DNA of 19,425 bases, taken from assembly GCA_002315555.1 (NCBI GenBank), contig DCHF01000047.1, positions 1 to 19,425 of the forward strand. The letters are read 5' to 3'. Shown here piece after piece: positions 1 through 8,216 of this stretch (position 1 is the first letter of the stretch; every line of letters starts with the position of its first letter). The stretch is from Lachnospiraceae bacterium UBA1759. Its GTDB lineage: Bacteria > Bacillota > Clostridia > Lachnospirales > Lachnospiraceae. The notes under the pieces were generated by a model, which saw only the letters and a program-made list of their open reading frames with translations, was not told the origin of the DNA and did not search any database. Both the position numbers and the translations under genes were made by a program.

Positions 1-14
1 GGAGAGACATAAAT

Positions 15-20
15 TATAAT
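15..20 (+). promoter_or_regulatory. -10 promoter element upstream of phosphotransferase gene
   Basis: A perfect TATAAT hexamer lies 64 bp before the TTG start of the phosphotransferase gene. Any -35 element would fall outside the window, so the promoter cannot be confirmed. A short CCTGT/ACAGG inverted repeat (about 39-55) lies in the presumed leader. Confidence 0.35.
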
Positions 21-84
21 TTGTTTATGTGAGATATGCCTGTGAAAAGACAGGTGCAGCGGCGACACGTCCGGGGGAGTCATA

Positions 85-1071
85 TTGCTAAACACAATTA
101 GAGATTTATATAACTTGGGTGACAGGTACGAACTAACACCGGTGGAGGCGCATGAAGGTGGCCGCAATCTGGTGTATATCTGCACGCGTTCCGGTAAACC
201 TGAATGCGTGATTCGGGTGTCGATGACCGGAGACCGTGAGGAAGAAGAGTATCTGGCCGAAGCGGAATATGTTCATTATCTGGTACTGCAAGGTGCTTCT
301 GTTGCAGATGTGATCCCATCAGTTCATGGGAAATCAGTCGAAAAGATACGCTCTTTGGATAAAGATGTATTTGTCAGCTGTTTTAAATATGCGAAAGGAA
401 TGCTGATTTCTGATAACGGCTATCGTTATCGGGAAGGGCAGCCCCTTACGGAGTATTTTTACAATACCGGAAAAACGCTTGGCCGGATCCACAGACTGTC
501 CAAGCAGTATGAGCCGGTATTCAGGCGCCGGGACTATTTTGACAAATATAATATGACGTATATCGATGGATTGCTTTCCGAGGAATACACCGGATTAAAA
601 GCTGCCATAGAAAAAAGGCTTGAGCGTTTTGGGACATTGTCGAAAGAACGAGATGAGTATGGCATGGTGCACTTTGATTTCAGCGACGGGAATTACCACA
701 TTGATATGATGACCGGTGAGATCACGGTGTTTGATTTTGATAATTGCATGTACTGCTGGTATATGTTTGATCTTGCAAATTTATGGACGCATGGGGTTGG
801 CTGGTATCAATTTGAAGAGGATCGTCTGAAGCGCATGCATGGAATGCAGGAGTATTTCAGCACGATCATTGAAGGCTATCGAAGTGAGACCGATGTCACC
901 GAAGAAATGCTGGCGCAATTGCCCCTGTTCATCGACATGGTGCTTATCGAAAACATAGTGGATGAGTGTGAATGCTGCAGGAGGGCCGGAGAAGACCTGG
1001 ATTATGAGGATATTGAGGAAGCGGCAGAATGTCTGATGAATGATATTTCATACGCCGGCTTTTTCAATTGA
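85..1071 (+). CDS. APH-family phosphotransferase (aminoglycoside/homoserine-kinase fold)
   Basis: A 328-residue cytoplasmic protein with the kinase-like APH fold. It carries the Brenner catalytic motif HxDxxxxN at residues 196-203 (H196, D198, N203) and the metal-binding DFD at 217-219. The N-terminal lobe (about 20-110) should hold the ATP-binding beta-sheet. Members transfer phosphate from ATP to a small-molecule hydroxyl; some give aminoglycoside or macrolide resistance, others act on homoserine, choline or sugars. The substrate cannot be told from sequence. The start is a TTG preceded by GGGGGAG at 6-7 nt, so the non-ATG start is well supported. The following P-loop kinase gene is about 100 bp away, so the two may be co-transcribed. 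A perfect 7-bp inverted repeat (1074-1080/1086-1092) follows the stop without a T-run. Confidence 0.85.
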   Translation: MLNTIRDLYNLGDRYELTPVEAHEGGRNLVYICTRSGKPECVIRVSMTGDREEEEYLAEAEYVHYLVLQGASVADVIPSVHGKSVEKIRSLDKDVFVSCFKYAKGMLISDNGYRYREGQPLTEYFYNTGKTLGRIHRLSKQYEPVFRRRDYFDKYNMTYIDGLLSEEYTGLKAAIEKRLERFGTLSKERDEYGMVHFDFSDGNYHIDMMTGEITVFDFDNCMYCWYMFDLANLWTHGVGWYQFEEDRLKRMHGMQEYFSTIIEGYRSETDVTEEMLAQLPLFIDMVLIENIVDECECCRRAGEDLDYEDIEEAAECLMNDISYAGFFN

Positions 1072-1167
1072 TACAACTGGATCAACCAGTTGCATAGGCG
1101 GGAGATTACTGATGGAAACTGTAGAAACGGCCGTATATTTAAGATATAATTTCAAAGTGGAGGTTCG

Positions 1168-1665
1168 ATTACGAAAACGTTATATTTGATCGGCGGAACA
1201 ATGGGCGTCGGTAAAACCGCCGTAAGCCTGCAACTGAAGAAAGAACTGCCGGACAGTGTTTTTCTGGACGGCGACTGGTGCTGGGATGCCGATCCGTTCC
1301 GGGTGACGGAAGAAACGAAGGCAATGGTCCTTCGCAATATTTGCTTTTTGCTGAATAGCTTCCTTCACTGTTCCGCCTATGAAAACATTATTTTTTGCTG
1401 GGTCATGCACGAACAGAGCATCATTGATGAGATCACAAAGAGTTTAGACACCGGAAACTGCAGAGTTATCAAGATTTCACTGACTGTCGATGAAAAGAAT
1501 CTGAGGCAAAGATTATTATCCGATGTCGCAAGAGGTGTCCGAACGGGAGATGTGATTGAGAGAAGCATCGGCAGAATCGGAATGTATCAGGCACTGGATA
1601 CGATCAAAGTAGATACAGAGGATAAAACGATTGCAGAAATCGCGGAAGAGATTCGCTTGCTTTGA
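1168..1665 (+). CDS. Small P-loop nucleotide kinase-like protein (AAA family ATPase type)
   Basis: A small cytoplasmic P-loop protein of about 160-165 residues. The Walker A motif GGTMGVGKT is at the extreme N-terminus, followed by FLDGDWCWD, resembling a nucleoside/shikimate-kinase-like acceptor region, and a DEKNLRQRLL lid-like segment. The first track-type start is TTG at 1186, but that begins inside the beta-strand that must precede the P-loop. Reading upstream in frame gives TKTLYLIGG, the expected strand, beginning at ATT 1168, 4 nt after GGAGG (1159-1163). The real start is therefore either a rare ATT or a mutated ATG, and the gene may be poorly translated. A 25-codon ORF (1112-1189) ends in TGA overlapping the TTG. 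The specific substrate is unknown. The next ATG (1665) overlaps the stop. Confidence 0.7.
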   Translation: MTKTLYLIGGTMGVGKTAVSLQLKKELPDSVFLDGDWCWDADPFRVTEETKAMVLRNICFLLNSFLHCSAYENIIFCWVMHEQSIIDEITKSLDTGNCRVIKISLTVDEKNLRQRLLSDVARGVRTGDVIERSIGRIGMYQALDTIKVDTEDKTIAEIAEEIRLL

Positions 1666-1838
1666 TGCGGCGTGATCTCCGTTCATTTCCGCAAAATGGC
1701 CTATCGATCGGAAGAGTGCTCCTTGCTTCGATATTGGGCGGTGTTACGGGAGCGGTAACGGAGCTTTTTTCATCAAGTGAAATGGATACGTTCACGGTAC
1801 CGATCGCGATTCTGATCATTTTGATTCTGCTCGTTTAA
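1665..1838 (+). pseudogene. C-terminal remnant of a polyprenol/diacylglycerol kinase-type membrane protein
   Basis: A 57-residue frame overlaps the previous stop codon by one base (TGATG). Its last ~40 residues form a hydrophobic segment containing an E-x(n)-D-T-F-T-V-P pattern (about residues 33-46) followed by a transmembrane run ending in ILIILILLV. This resembles the last part of SEC59/phytol-kinase/phosphatidate cytidylyltransferase-like proteins, where a conserved Glu and a D-N-L-T-I-P-like motif precede the last helix. The normal ~180-200 residue body is missing and no ribosome site of its own is seen, so I call a decayed fragment. It could instead be a genuine small membrane protein translated by coupling. 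The family match is from memory of the pattern, not a search. Confidence 0.45.
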
Positions 1839-1874
1839 GGGGCGGGATAAGCTTTAGCACAAAAACGCGGGGCA

Positions 1875-1898
1875 ACAGCGCAGAGAAATCCGCGCTGT
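1875..1898. terminator. Hairpin between convergent genes (possible bidirectional terminator)
   Basis: ACAGCGC (1875-1881) pairs with GCGCTGT (1892-1898), extended by a G-T wobble and two more pairs to give a ~10-bp stem with a four-base loop. It lies between the 1838 stop and the end of the minus-strand GH43 gene at 1944. No clean T-run follows on the plus strand; on the minus strand a T5 occurs 10 nt after the stem, so activity is uncertain. Confidence 0.35.
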
Positions 1899-1943
1899 CT
1901 GATCGACCACGCGAGTCATGGATACAAATACTCACACAAGGCT

Positions 1944-3365
1944 TTAGAAACCAATGAAATCCGCGCTTCCTCCGACCTCTTTTGTACTCTGCAAAAAGAC
2001 AGCGGGACGGACACCGGTGAAGTGATCCAAGCGGTAATACAGCTGATGGATGCCGCCGATCTCAGCCCACCCGGCACCGGACCTCGCGAAGAGACGGACG
2101 GTGTCGCGCATATCTTCAAAATCGAATTCCAGACGGAAGGAGATCACCGGGGATTCAAGAGGGGCAATCACGGTCTCGGTCGGAGCTTCCGGGCTCTTCC
2201 AGATCGCGGTGAAGTCCGTGCCGACTCGTTCCATGCGGAGCAGCTGATAGCCGGATGCGGTACGCTCGATCGCAAGTCCTGCAAAGCAGCCCTGCAGCGC
2301 GAGGAGACCGGCGCGGTCACCCGGGTTCAGGGCGGAGGCATCGATCGTGACATCATAGACCGGATGGGTTCCGAAGGTGCGCTGTGTCAGCATGTTCGGC
2401 GTCATTTCAAGATCCGGAGTGATGCGGAAGCTTGTCAGCGTCAGCTTGTCCGGCGTCATGGCAACATATCGGAGGTCCGGCTCGTGGTTCCATTGGCGGC
2501 GGTTTTCGGGACGATCTTTTACTTCAGCTTCCGGAATCGTCAGCGGTTCATTCACAAGAATGACCGGCATGTCATTTTCCCACTTCATACGGAACAGCGC
2601 CGGCATACGGCCTGCCGCACCGCGGTCCTGGAACAGGAACGCGTACCATTCGCCTTCGGGCGTATCCACGATACCGCCCTGCGCGATGCCCATGCGATGG
2701 AAGCCCAGATCCTCCTCCAAAATATCGCCGCCGGTGAAGGGGGCGTCCAGAGAATCCGCCATATGGCAGGCTTCCTGGCGCATATGACCACTCGGCCAAT
2801 GGATGCTGAAAATATAATACTTCCCGTTGACCTTGTACATGTGGTTGCCTTCAAAACCCAGGTTTGTGCAGGTGTCCGCGAGGACCTGACGGTTCAGACC
2901 GCCTTCCTTGGGGCGGGAAAGGTCCGGCTCCATTTCGGTCAGGAAAACGTCACGCTGTCCGTGGACGATGAACGCCCGTCCTTCGTCAAAGAAGAGCGAA
3001 CAATCGTAATAGAAGCCGTCGATCTTACGGCGTGTCCAGGGACCCTCGGCATTTTCAGCGGTAAAGCAGCAGCTCTCCTTGGATTCATTGCAGGCAAACA
3101 GCAGGTAGAAGAGTCCGTTGTGATAACGCAGACTGCCGGCCCACATACCCTTACCGTAAATGTGGCCGCCGTCCAGCTTGCGCTCCGGCATCTCACCCAG
3201 CACGTCAAACACGCAGCAGCACAGTTCCCAGTTCATCAGGTCCTTGCTCTTCAGGATCTCGCCACCCGGGAAAAAGTGCATGGTGGTGGAAATCATATAG
3301 TAGGTATCATCGACCCGGATGATGTCCGGATCCGGATAATCCGCATAGATCAATGGAAAGCTCAT
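1944..3365 (-). CDS. Glycoside hydrolase family 43 (beta-xylosidase / arabinofuranosidase type)
   Basis: A 473-residue two-domain GH43 enzyme. The five-bladed propeller fills about residues 1-310 and a C-terminal beta-sandwich (about 325-473) resembles the xylosidase C2 domain. The three inverting-mechanism carboxylates are visible: general base D12 in YPDPD, pKa-modulating D121 in YYDCSLFF, and general acid E172 in FEGNHMYK. There is no signal peptide, so it probably trims imported xylo- or arabino-oligosaccharides in the cytoplasm. The start ATG has AAGGAG 6-7 nt upstream (plus-strand 3372-3377). It is transcribed alone on the minus strand, divergent from the lipase-like gene. The exact subfamily and whether it prefers xylose or arabinose cannot be settled from sequence. 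A 480-codon open frame on the opposite strand is only a shadow of this gene. Confidence 0.9.
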   Translation of the reverse strand: MSFPLIYADYPDPDIIRVDDTYYMISTTMHFFPGGEILKSKDLMNWELCCCVFDVLGEMPERKLDGGHIYGKGMWAGSLRYHNGLFYLLFACNESKESCCFTAENAEGPWTRRKIDGFYYDCSLFFDEGRAFIVHGQRDVFLTEMEPDLSRPKEGGLNRQVLADTCTNLGFEGNHMYKVNGKYYIFSIHWPSGHMRQEACHMADSLDAPFTGGDILEEDLGFHRMGIAQGGIVDTPEGEWYAFLFQDRGAAGRMPALFRMKWENDMPVILVNEPLTIPEAEVKDRPENRRQWNHEPDLRYVAMTPDKLTLTSFRITPDLEMTPNMLTQRTFGTHPVYDVTIDASALNPGDRAGLLALQGCFAGLAIERTASGYQLLRMERVGTDFTAIWKSPEAPTETVIAPLESPVISFRLEFDFEDMRDTVRLFARSGAGWAEIGGIHQLYYRLDHFTGVRPAVFLQSTKEVGGSADFIGF

Positions 3366-3460
3366 GAGAAACTCCTTAACGGTTTTATGATATCATCTTG
3401 CACGAAAAACGGGAAAAATTCAAGAAAAGATACAGAAAGTCGATTTTTGACCGCCCGGGG

Positions 3461-3489
3461 ATGACAAACGGAAAAAACGCTTGTATAAT
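3461..3489 (+). promoter_or_regulatory. Sigma-A type promoter for lipase-like gene
   Basis: ATGACA (3461-3466, five of six matches to TTGACA) is separated by exactly 17 bp from a perfect TATAAT (3484-3489). It faces the lipase-like gene at 3619 and would leave a leader of about 120 nt. No riboswitch-like fold was recognised in that leader. Confidence 0.65.
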
Positions 3490-3618
3490 TCAAGGTATGG
3501 GAGAGTGCTGGGGAAGACGGCGCCGTATGGCGCGTTTACCATCGATCTATGCTATTGAAAACTATTGATCCAAAGCAGAACGGATGAGGAATGCGTTTGA
3601 TATGAACGGGAGGCAGAT

Positions 3619-4554
3619 ATGGGAGAAGCCATTAGAAAGATCCTGATAACGATCCTGATACTTTTACTTTTGGTGGGCGTGTGGAGCGTGCTCCGCGCGT
3701 GCACAACGGTTCCGACCGGCTTTGATCAGGCCGTACCGGAGGCGGCGTATACGGAGGAAGAGAAAGTTTTGAAGGCCCTTGCCCTGAGCTACTTTGTATA
3801 CGGATGCGAAGGCGCGGACCGGAAGGTCGGAACGGTTGCGGAACTGATCGAAAACAATGAGATGGGCATTCTGATCGAAAACGCGGGCATCAACCGCGCA
3901 GACCAAGCGGATCCTAAGACGGCGGAGTTTGATTCAACCGCCTATATCCTTAATGAGATCGGGAACTACCGCTTCCTGACGGACGTCAAAAATGAAATGA
4001 GCGGTTTCTACGGCGCGGCCTTTTGCGACGACGAAAACCGCTGTGTCTGGATTTCCTATGCGGGCTCGGTTACGTTCATCGACAGCGTGGCCTGTGTGCT
4101 GTTTGAGATCGTTCCGTGGTTCTCCACCCAGGAAAAGAGCGCTTTTGAGCTTTTTGAGACCGTGCTGAACTGCAGCGAAGTCAAGAATCAAGGCTACAGC
4201 GTTCTGCTGACCGGCCACTCCCTGGGCGGTGCGCTGGCAACGGAGATGTCGGTCGTAAACGGCTGTGAAGCGGTTACGATCAACGGCGCCGATGGCATCG
4301 CCATCAGCAAGATGTCCGCCATTATGAACGACACGCTTGTAAATAACAACGTTTCCAGCTATATCACCTCGGTCAAGGGCGAGGAACTCTCCTTCATGCG
4401 CATCGTGCAGAGCCTGATGTTCCTCGGCGATTACAAAACGGTCGATCTCCACCTCTTTAAGCCCAACGGGCTCACGGACCCGCATTCGGCATTTTCGTTC
4501 ATCGGCTGCGAGGACGGTACATTCTACATCCCGGAGGAGATCAAGGCGGAATAA
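3619..4554 (+). CDS. Membrane-anchored class 3 lipase-like alpha/beta hydrolase
   Basis: A 311-residue protein with one N-terminal hydrophobic helix (about residues 7-24) after a short positively charged start, consistent with an uncleaved anchor or signal peptide. A cysteine at 28 follows but the preceding L-R-A does not fit a good lipobox. The nucleophile elbow GHSLGG (199-204, Ser201) is typical of class 3 (fungal-type) lipases, and DPHSAF (H289) is a plausible catalytic His near the C-terminus. It probably acts on esters outside the membrane; the substrate is unknown. GGGAGG lies 5 nt before the ATG, and a good promoter lies 130 bp upstream. It ends at a shared terminator with the convergent MATE gene. 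Confidence 0.75.
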   Translation: MGEAIRKILITILILLLLVGVWSVLRACTTVPTGFDQAVPEAAYTEEEKVLKALALSYFVYGCEGADRKVGTVAELIENNEMGILIENAGINRADQADPKTAEFDSTAYILNEIGNYRFLTDVKNEMSGFYGAAFCDDENRCVWISYAGSVTFIDSVACVLFEIVPWFSTQEKSAFELFETVLNCSEVKNQGYSVLLTGHSLGGALATEMSVVNGCEAVTINGADGIAISKMSAIMNDTLVNNNVSSYITSVKGEELSFMRIVQSLMFLGDYKTVDLHLFKPNGLTDPHSAFSFIGCEDGTFYIPEEIKAE

Positions 4555-4575
4555 GTACGCGAAGTAACGCAAATG

Positions 4576-4611
4576 AAAAGGACTGTGACATGATCTGTCA
4601 CAGTCCTTTTT
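4576..4611. terminator. Strong bidirectional intrinsic terminator
   Basis: A perfect 15-bp stem (4576-4590 with 4596-4610) and five-base loop TGATC is flanked by an A-run on the left and T5 on the right. It sits between the stop of the lipase-like gene (4554) and the end of the minus-strand MATE gene (4625), so it can serve both. Confidence 0.9.
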
Positions 4612-4624
4612 CAGTATTCTCCGC

Positions 4625-5959
4625 TTAGTTTTGTTTTCTCCACTTGATGATCCAGACCGTTGCAAGCGGGAGCAGTGCCAATAACCAACCGCAGGGCCAA
4701 CCGTACCATAGGCCGGGACGGCTGAAGGCGTAACTGAAGACCGCCGCAAAGAGCAGCTTGCCGATCGGGTCCAGACAGGCAGCGATGGTGGACAGCCGCA
4801 TGTTGCCCATGCCGCGGAAAGCGTTCATCATGACGTACATGATACCGCACAGCCAGTAGCATTTGGCAACGGTGCCCAGATATTCCTTCGCGATATAGAT
4901 GACCTCTGTCTCCTTTGCAGAAACGAAAAGAGTTGTCAGCGGACCACCAAACAGAAGGATCACGACCATCAGGCCCGCGCCCCAGAGAATCGCCTGCACG
5001 ATGCCCGCGCGCACGCCCTGCCGAATGCGCTTGTAATCGCCCTTACCGTAATTCTGTCCCACAAAGGTGGAGACCGCCATACCGAGGCTGTTCAGCGGGA
5101 ACAGTGAGATCTGGTCCAGCTTTCCGGCAGCGGTATAGGCCGCCATGGCATCCGTGCCGTAGGTGTTGACAAAACGCTGCACACCGAGCGCGCCAAAGGA
5201 CGCGACGGCGTTCTGAAGGGACATCGGCACACCCACGCGGATGATCTCCCGGACGATGTCCGGCCGGAGCTTCATGTTCTTCTTTGTGATATGCAGGATC
5301 GGGTGCTTCTTTTTGATCACATAAAGGTTGACAAAGACCGAGCAGAACTGGGCGATGGCCGTGGCCCATGCCACACCCGCAACATCCCAGTGGAAGACAC
5401 AGACAAACAGAAGATCCAGAACGATGTTGAGCAGAGAGGAACTGATCAGCGAGTAGAGCGGGCTCTTGCTGTCACCGAGTGCGCGCATGATATTGCTTGT
5501 CAGGTTGTAGAAGATCGGCGCCACGGAGGTGCAGGTGTTGATCAGTAGATAGATGCGCGCCTGCTCCAGAACGTCCTCGGGCGTTTTGAGCAGCGTCAAC
5601 ACCGGCCGCACGATAATAAAACCGATGGTGAACAGAAACACCATCAGCCCGCAGGCCACGTAGATCGATGTACCCGCGATCGTTTTCACGCGGTCCTCAT
5701 CGCCCGCGCCGTAGCTCTGCGCGGTCAGAATGCACTCGCCCATCGTCAGACCGACGATGATACAGATCATCAGTGACAGCACGGAGGTCGTTGCCCCGAC
5801 TGCCGCCAGCGCACTCTTTCCGACAAAGCGTCCCACGACGGCGGAATCCACCATGCTGTACAGCTGTTGGATCACGTTGCCCAGGATCATCGGCATCGCA
5901 AAAGAAAAAATCAGTCGCGCAGGACTGCCCTGTGTCATATCTCCCTTTTTTTGTTTCAC
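4625..5959 (-). CDS. MATE family multidrug/organic cation exporter
   Basis: A 444-residue polytopic membrane protein of the usual MATE length (12 helices expected). It opens with the family signature MTQGSPARLIFSFAMPMILG followed by Q-Q-L-Y-x-M-V-D-S-A-V-V-G-R-F, and a second half-repeat begins near residue 230 with the REIIRVGVPMSLQ segment. MATE proteins export drugs or metabolites using a Na+ or H+ gradient. The start is GTG at 5959 with AAGGAAG 4 nt upstream; an internal ATG at codon 8 with GGGAG close by is an alternative. It is the last gene of an apparent LysR-Gfo/Idh-MATE operon (68 bp after the oxidoreductase) and ends at the shared terminator. The transported compound is unknown. 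Confidence 0.9.
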   Translation of the reverse strand: MKQKKGDMTQGSPARLIFSFAMPMILGNVIQQLYSMVDSAVVGRFVGKSALAAVGATTSVLSLMICIIVGLTMGECILTAQSYGAGDEDRVKTIAGTSIYVACGLMVFLFTIGFIIVRPVLTLLKTPEDVLEQARIYLLINTCTSVAPIFYNLTSNIMRALGDSKSPLYSLISSSLLNIVLDLLFVCVFHWDVAGVAWATAIAQFCSVFVNLYVIKKKHPILHITKKNMKLRPDIVREIIRVGVPMSLQNAVASFGALGVQRFVNTYGTDAMAAYTAAGKLDQISLFPLNSLGMAVSTFVGQNYGKGDYKRIRQGVRAGIVQAILWGAGLMVVILLFGGPLTTLFVSAKETEVIYIAKEYLGTVAKCYWLCGIMYVMMNAFRGMGNMRLSTIAACLDPIGKLLFAAVFSYAFSRPGLWYGWPCGWLLALLPLATVWIIKWRKQN

Positions 5960-6027
5960 GTTTCTTCCTTTTCTTTCCTTATGTTGATCATCAGGTGACC
6001 GACCGAACTCTTATGAGGCTGCGGACA

Positions 6028-7200
6028 TTACCACTGCACCTGCCATCGCTTGGCCAGATTCTCGGTGTTTTCCGCAGACTCCGTATATTCGGTCCGCGGC
6101 TTTTCATTCTTACAGTGCTCCGCGAGCAGCGCGTCAAAGCGTGCGGTATCCACGGGAATATCGGCCCAGGAGTCCGTCCAGGCGGAGAGCAGCGCGGCAT
6201 TGGAAATGGAAAGGGAACAGATCCCGTCATAACCCGGCGCCAGCAGTTCTTCTCCGTACAATACGGCGCGCGCAAAGTTCTCCAGAACGATGGGATGTCC
6301 GTCCGGCGCATCAAAGGTGTATTCCTCCACCGTGGCCTCCGGCTTGTAGGAGCCGAACTCCGACGTATAGCAGTACTCGCGCTCCGGAATCGGGAGTCTG
6401 GTGAAGGTCAGCTTTCCGTGCTCCAACACTAGCTTACCGCGGTCACCGGAGATCTCCAGCCGGTTCGTTCCCGGCGCTTCCCCGGTCGTTGTGATAAAGG
6501 TACCCACGGCACCGTTTTCATACTCGGCGTAGATCGTGGCCTCATCCTCCACGCTGATATCATGATACTTGCCGAAATTCACGAATGCACGCACGCGCTT
6601 CGGCATGCCGAAGATCCACTGCCAGAGGTCCAGATTATGCGGGGACTGGTTCAGAAGAACACCGCCGCCTTCCCCGGACCAGGTCGCGCGCCAGGAACCG
6701 GAATTATAATAGGACTGCGTCCGGTACCAGTTGGTGATGATCCAGACAAAGCGCTTCGGTGCACCGAGCTCCCCGCTCTGTACGATCGCGCGCGCCTTTT
6801 GGAACAGCTTGTCCGCGCGCTGATTGAACATGATGCCGAAGGTGAGACCGGAGGCCTTCGCGGCCGCATTCATTTTTTGCACTTCCGAGACCTGCACGCC
6901 GGCGGGTTTCTCCGTCAGCACGTGAAGACCGCGCTGAAAGGCTTCCTTTGCAAAGAACGGATGCAGATAGTGCGGGGTAGCGATCAGTACCGCATCGATC
7001 AGCCCGCTTTCCATCATGGCGATGCCATCGGTAAAGGTGTGGATCTCCGGGACCAATCCCTTTGCGACCTCCAGCCGCTCCGGACGGATATCGGCGCAGG
7101 CGGTGATCACCACATGCGGACTCAGTCCCTCCGCTGTATTTTTAATATGACCGGTGCCCATATTTCCGGCACCGAGGACTCCGAGACGGATCTTATCCAT
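6028..7200 (-). CDS. Gfo/Idh/MocA family NAD(P)-dependent oxidoreductase
   Basis: A 390-residue cytoplasmic dehydrogenase. The Rossmann motif is GAGNMG at 10-15, the family EKP motif at 97-99, and the catalytic His/Asp pattern SPHNLD (H188, D191) lies at the start of the C-terminal alpha/beta substrate domain. Members oxidise or reduce sugars, inositols or sugar acids. The substrate is not predictable, but the nearby glycosidases make a sugar derivative likely. GAGGAA lies about 4 nt before the ATG. It begins 24 bp after the stop of the LysR gene and is followed by the MATE gene after 68 bp, which suggests one operon. The last ~20 residues (rich in E, T, N) extend beyond the usual fold. Confidence 0.9.
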   Translation of the reverse strand: MDKIRLGVLGAGNMGTGHIKNTAEGLSPHVVITACADIRPERLEVAKGLVPEIHTFTDGIAMMESGLIDAVLIATPHYLHPFFAKEAFQRGLHVLTEKPAGVQVSEVQKMNAAAKASGLTFGIMFNQRADKLFQKARAIVQSGELGAPKRFVWIITNWYRTQSYYNSGSWRATWSGEGGGVLLNQSPHNLDLWQWIFGMPKRVRAFVNFGKYHDISVEDEATIYAEYENGAVGTFITTTGEAPGTNRLEISGDRGKLVLEHGKLTFTRLPIPEREYCYTSEFGSYKPEATVEEYTFDAPDGHPIVLENFARAVLYGEELLAPGYDGICSLSISNAALLSAWTDSWADIPVDTARFDALLAEHCKNEKPRTEYTESAENTENLAKRWQVQW

Positions 7201-7224
7201 GATTATTCCTCACATTATTTCTCG

Positions 7225-8115
7225 TTATCGCAATTCTTCCTTCACCGCTTCCATCAGCGTGTCGATGTACGGGAACAGCTTCTCATCCGGAAGATTGCTC
7301 TTATTCCAGACCAGATTGAACTCGTGCACCAGCGGATGCAAAAGCGGAAGCTTCCGGATGCGGCCTTTTTCAAGCGCCTCTTTTCCGATGGTCTCATACA
7401 GCACACTGACGCCGATGCCCGCGGTAAGAAGCTCCACGATGCCTTCACTGTTATTGACCTCGTGATAATTCCGGAAGTCCTCGATCGTATAGCCTTCCGC
7501 CTTCAGATAGGTCTCCAGGATCTCACGCGTTCCCGAACCTCTTTCACGGATGATCAGCGTATGCTTTAGAAGGTCCGCGGTCTTTTTCATACTGCCGATA
7601 TCATACGCTGCTCCGTAGAACAGTGCAAGCGGCACCTCTCCGATGGGCGAATACTCATACTTCGATTTCGGGAAATTGCCTTCACAGAAGATGAAGTCCA
7701 GCCCGTTCCGGTCCAGCTCCGAAAGGAGCGCGCGGGTATCGGCAACGGTCAGTGAAACATCGAGGTTCGGATAGTCCGAAAGCAGCTTGGGAAGCTGCTT
7801 TGTCAGCACAAAGTTGCCGATTGACAATGTGGCCCCGACTCTGAGACGTGTCCGCGTTCCGGTCCCCTCAAACTCATTCTGAACCTTCCGGATATCCTGC
7901 TGCATCATCGTCATGACCCGCCGCAGGTATTCCCCGTCCCGCGTCAGTGTAAGCGCGCGGTTCTTATATTCAAAAAGCCGGGTGTTGTAATATGCCTCCA
8001 ATGCCTGAATGTGCTTGGTCACCGCGGGCTGTGAAAGGTGCAGAAGCTCCGCCGCTCTTGAAAAATTCATGGTCTCGCAGACCGTGAGAAATGATTGTAT
8101 ACGCTGGTCCAGCAC
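7225..8115 (-). CDS. LysR family transcriptional regulator
   Basis: A 296-residue LysR regulator with an N-terminal winged helix-turn-helix (about residues 3-60, with FSRAAELLHLSQPAVTKHIQ as the HTH) and a C-terminal periplasmic-binding-like effector domain. The chosen start is GTG at 8115, which has GGAGG at 7 nt and gives the family-typical N-terminus VLDQRIQSFL. The ATG 39 bp upstream (8154) would add 13 unlikely residues and has no comparable ribosome site. It is divergent from the sulfur fusion enzyme gene at 8307 and heads the operon with the Gfo/Idh and MATE genes, so it most likely controls one or both transcription units. The effector is unknown; a sulfur metabolite is possible given its neighbour. 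Confidence 0.9.
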   Translation of the reverse strand: MLDQRIQSFLTVCETMNFSRAAELLHLSQPAVTKHIQALEAYYNTRLFEYKNRALTLTRDGEYLRRVMTMMQQDIRKVQNEFEGTGTRTRLRVGATLSIGNFVLTKQLPKLLSDYPNLDVSLTVADTRALLSELDRNGLDFIFCEGNFPKSKYEYSPIGEVPLALFYGAAYDIGSMKKTADLLKHTLIIRERGSGTREILETYLKAEGYTIEDFRNYHEVNNSEGIVELLTAGIGVSVLYETIGKEALEKGRIRKLPLLHPLVHEFNLVWNKSNLPDEKLFPYIDTLMEAVKEELR

Positions 8116-8179
8116 CGGGCTTCCTCCTTTCCGCGTCCGTAAACAAGCGTTCATGAACTATTCTTATAAGTTATAGTAA

Positions 8180-8206
8180 CATAATTATTTATAATTGTAC
8201 ATTATG
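8180..8206. promoter_or_regulatory. Candidate LysR operator in divergent intergenic region
   Basis: The AT-rich region between the LysR gene and the fusion enzyme gene holds a perfect 6-2-6 dyad, AATTAT-TT-ATAATT (8183-8196), inside a wider CATAAT (8180-8185)/ATTATG (8201-8206) dyad. Its centre (about 8189.5) is about 63 bp before the transcription start predicted from the 8217-8245 promoter, close to the -65 position usual for LysR recognition sites. Confidence 0.45.
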
Positions 8207-8216
8207 AAAACGATGT

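Noticed and set aside
1074..1092. Terminator after the phosphotransferase gene
   Set aside because: The 7-bp inverted repeat is perfect but is not followed by a T-run, and the next gene is close in the same direction.
2022..3464. 480-codon open frame on the plus strand opposite the GH43 gene
   Set aside because: It mirrors a gene with full catalytic motifs, has no ribosome site or recognisable domain, and its composition (many His, Arg, Gln, Val) is typical of an antisense shadow in GC-rich DNA.
3934..4749. 271-codon minus-strand frame opposite the lipase-like gene
   Set aside because: It runs through the strong terminator at 4576-4611 and opposes a gene with GHSLGG and a good ribosome site.
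6562..7569. 335-codon plus-strand frame spanning the Gfo/Idh start and LysR end
   Set aside because: It crosses two well-supported genes on the other strand and shows no domain.
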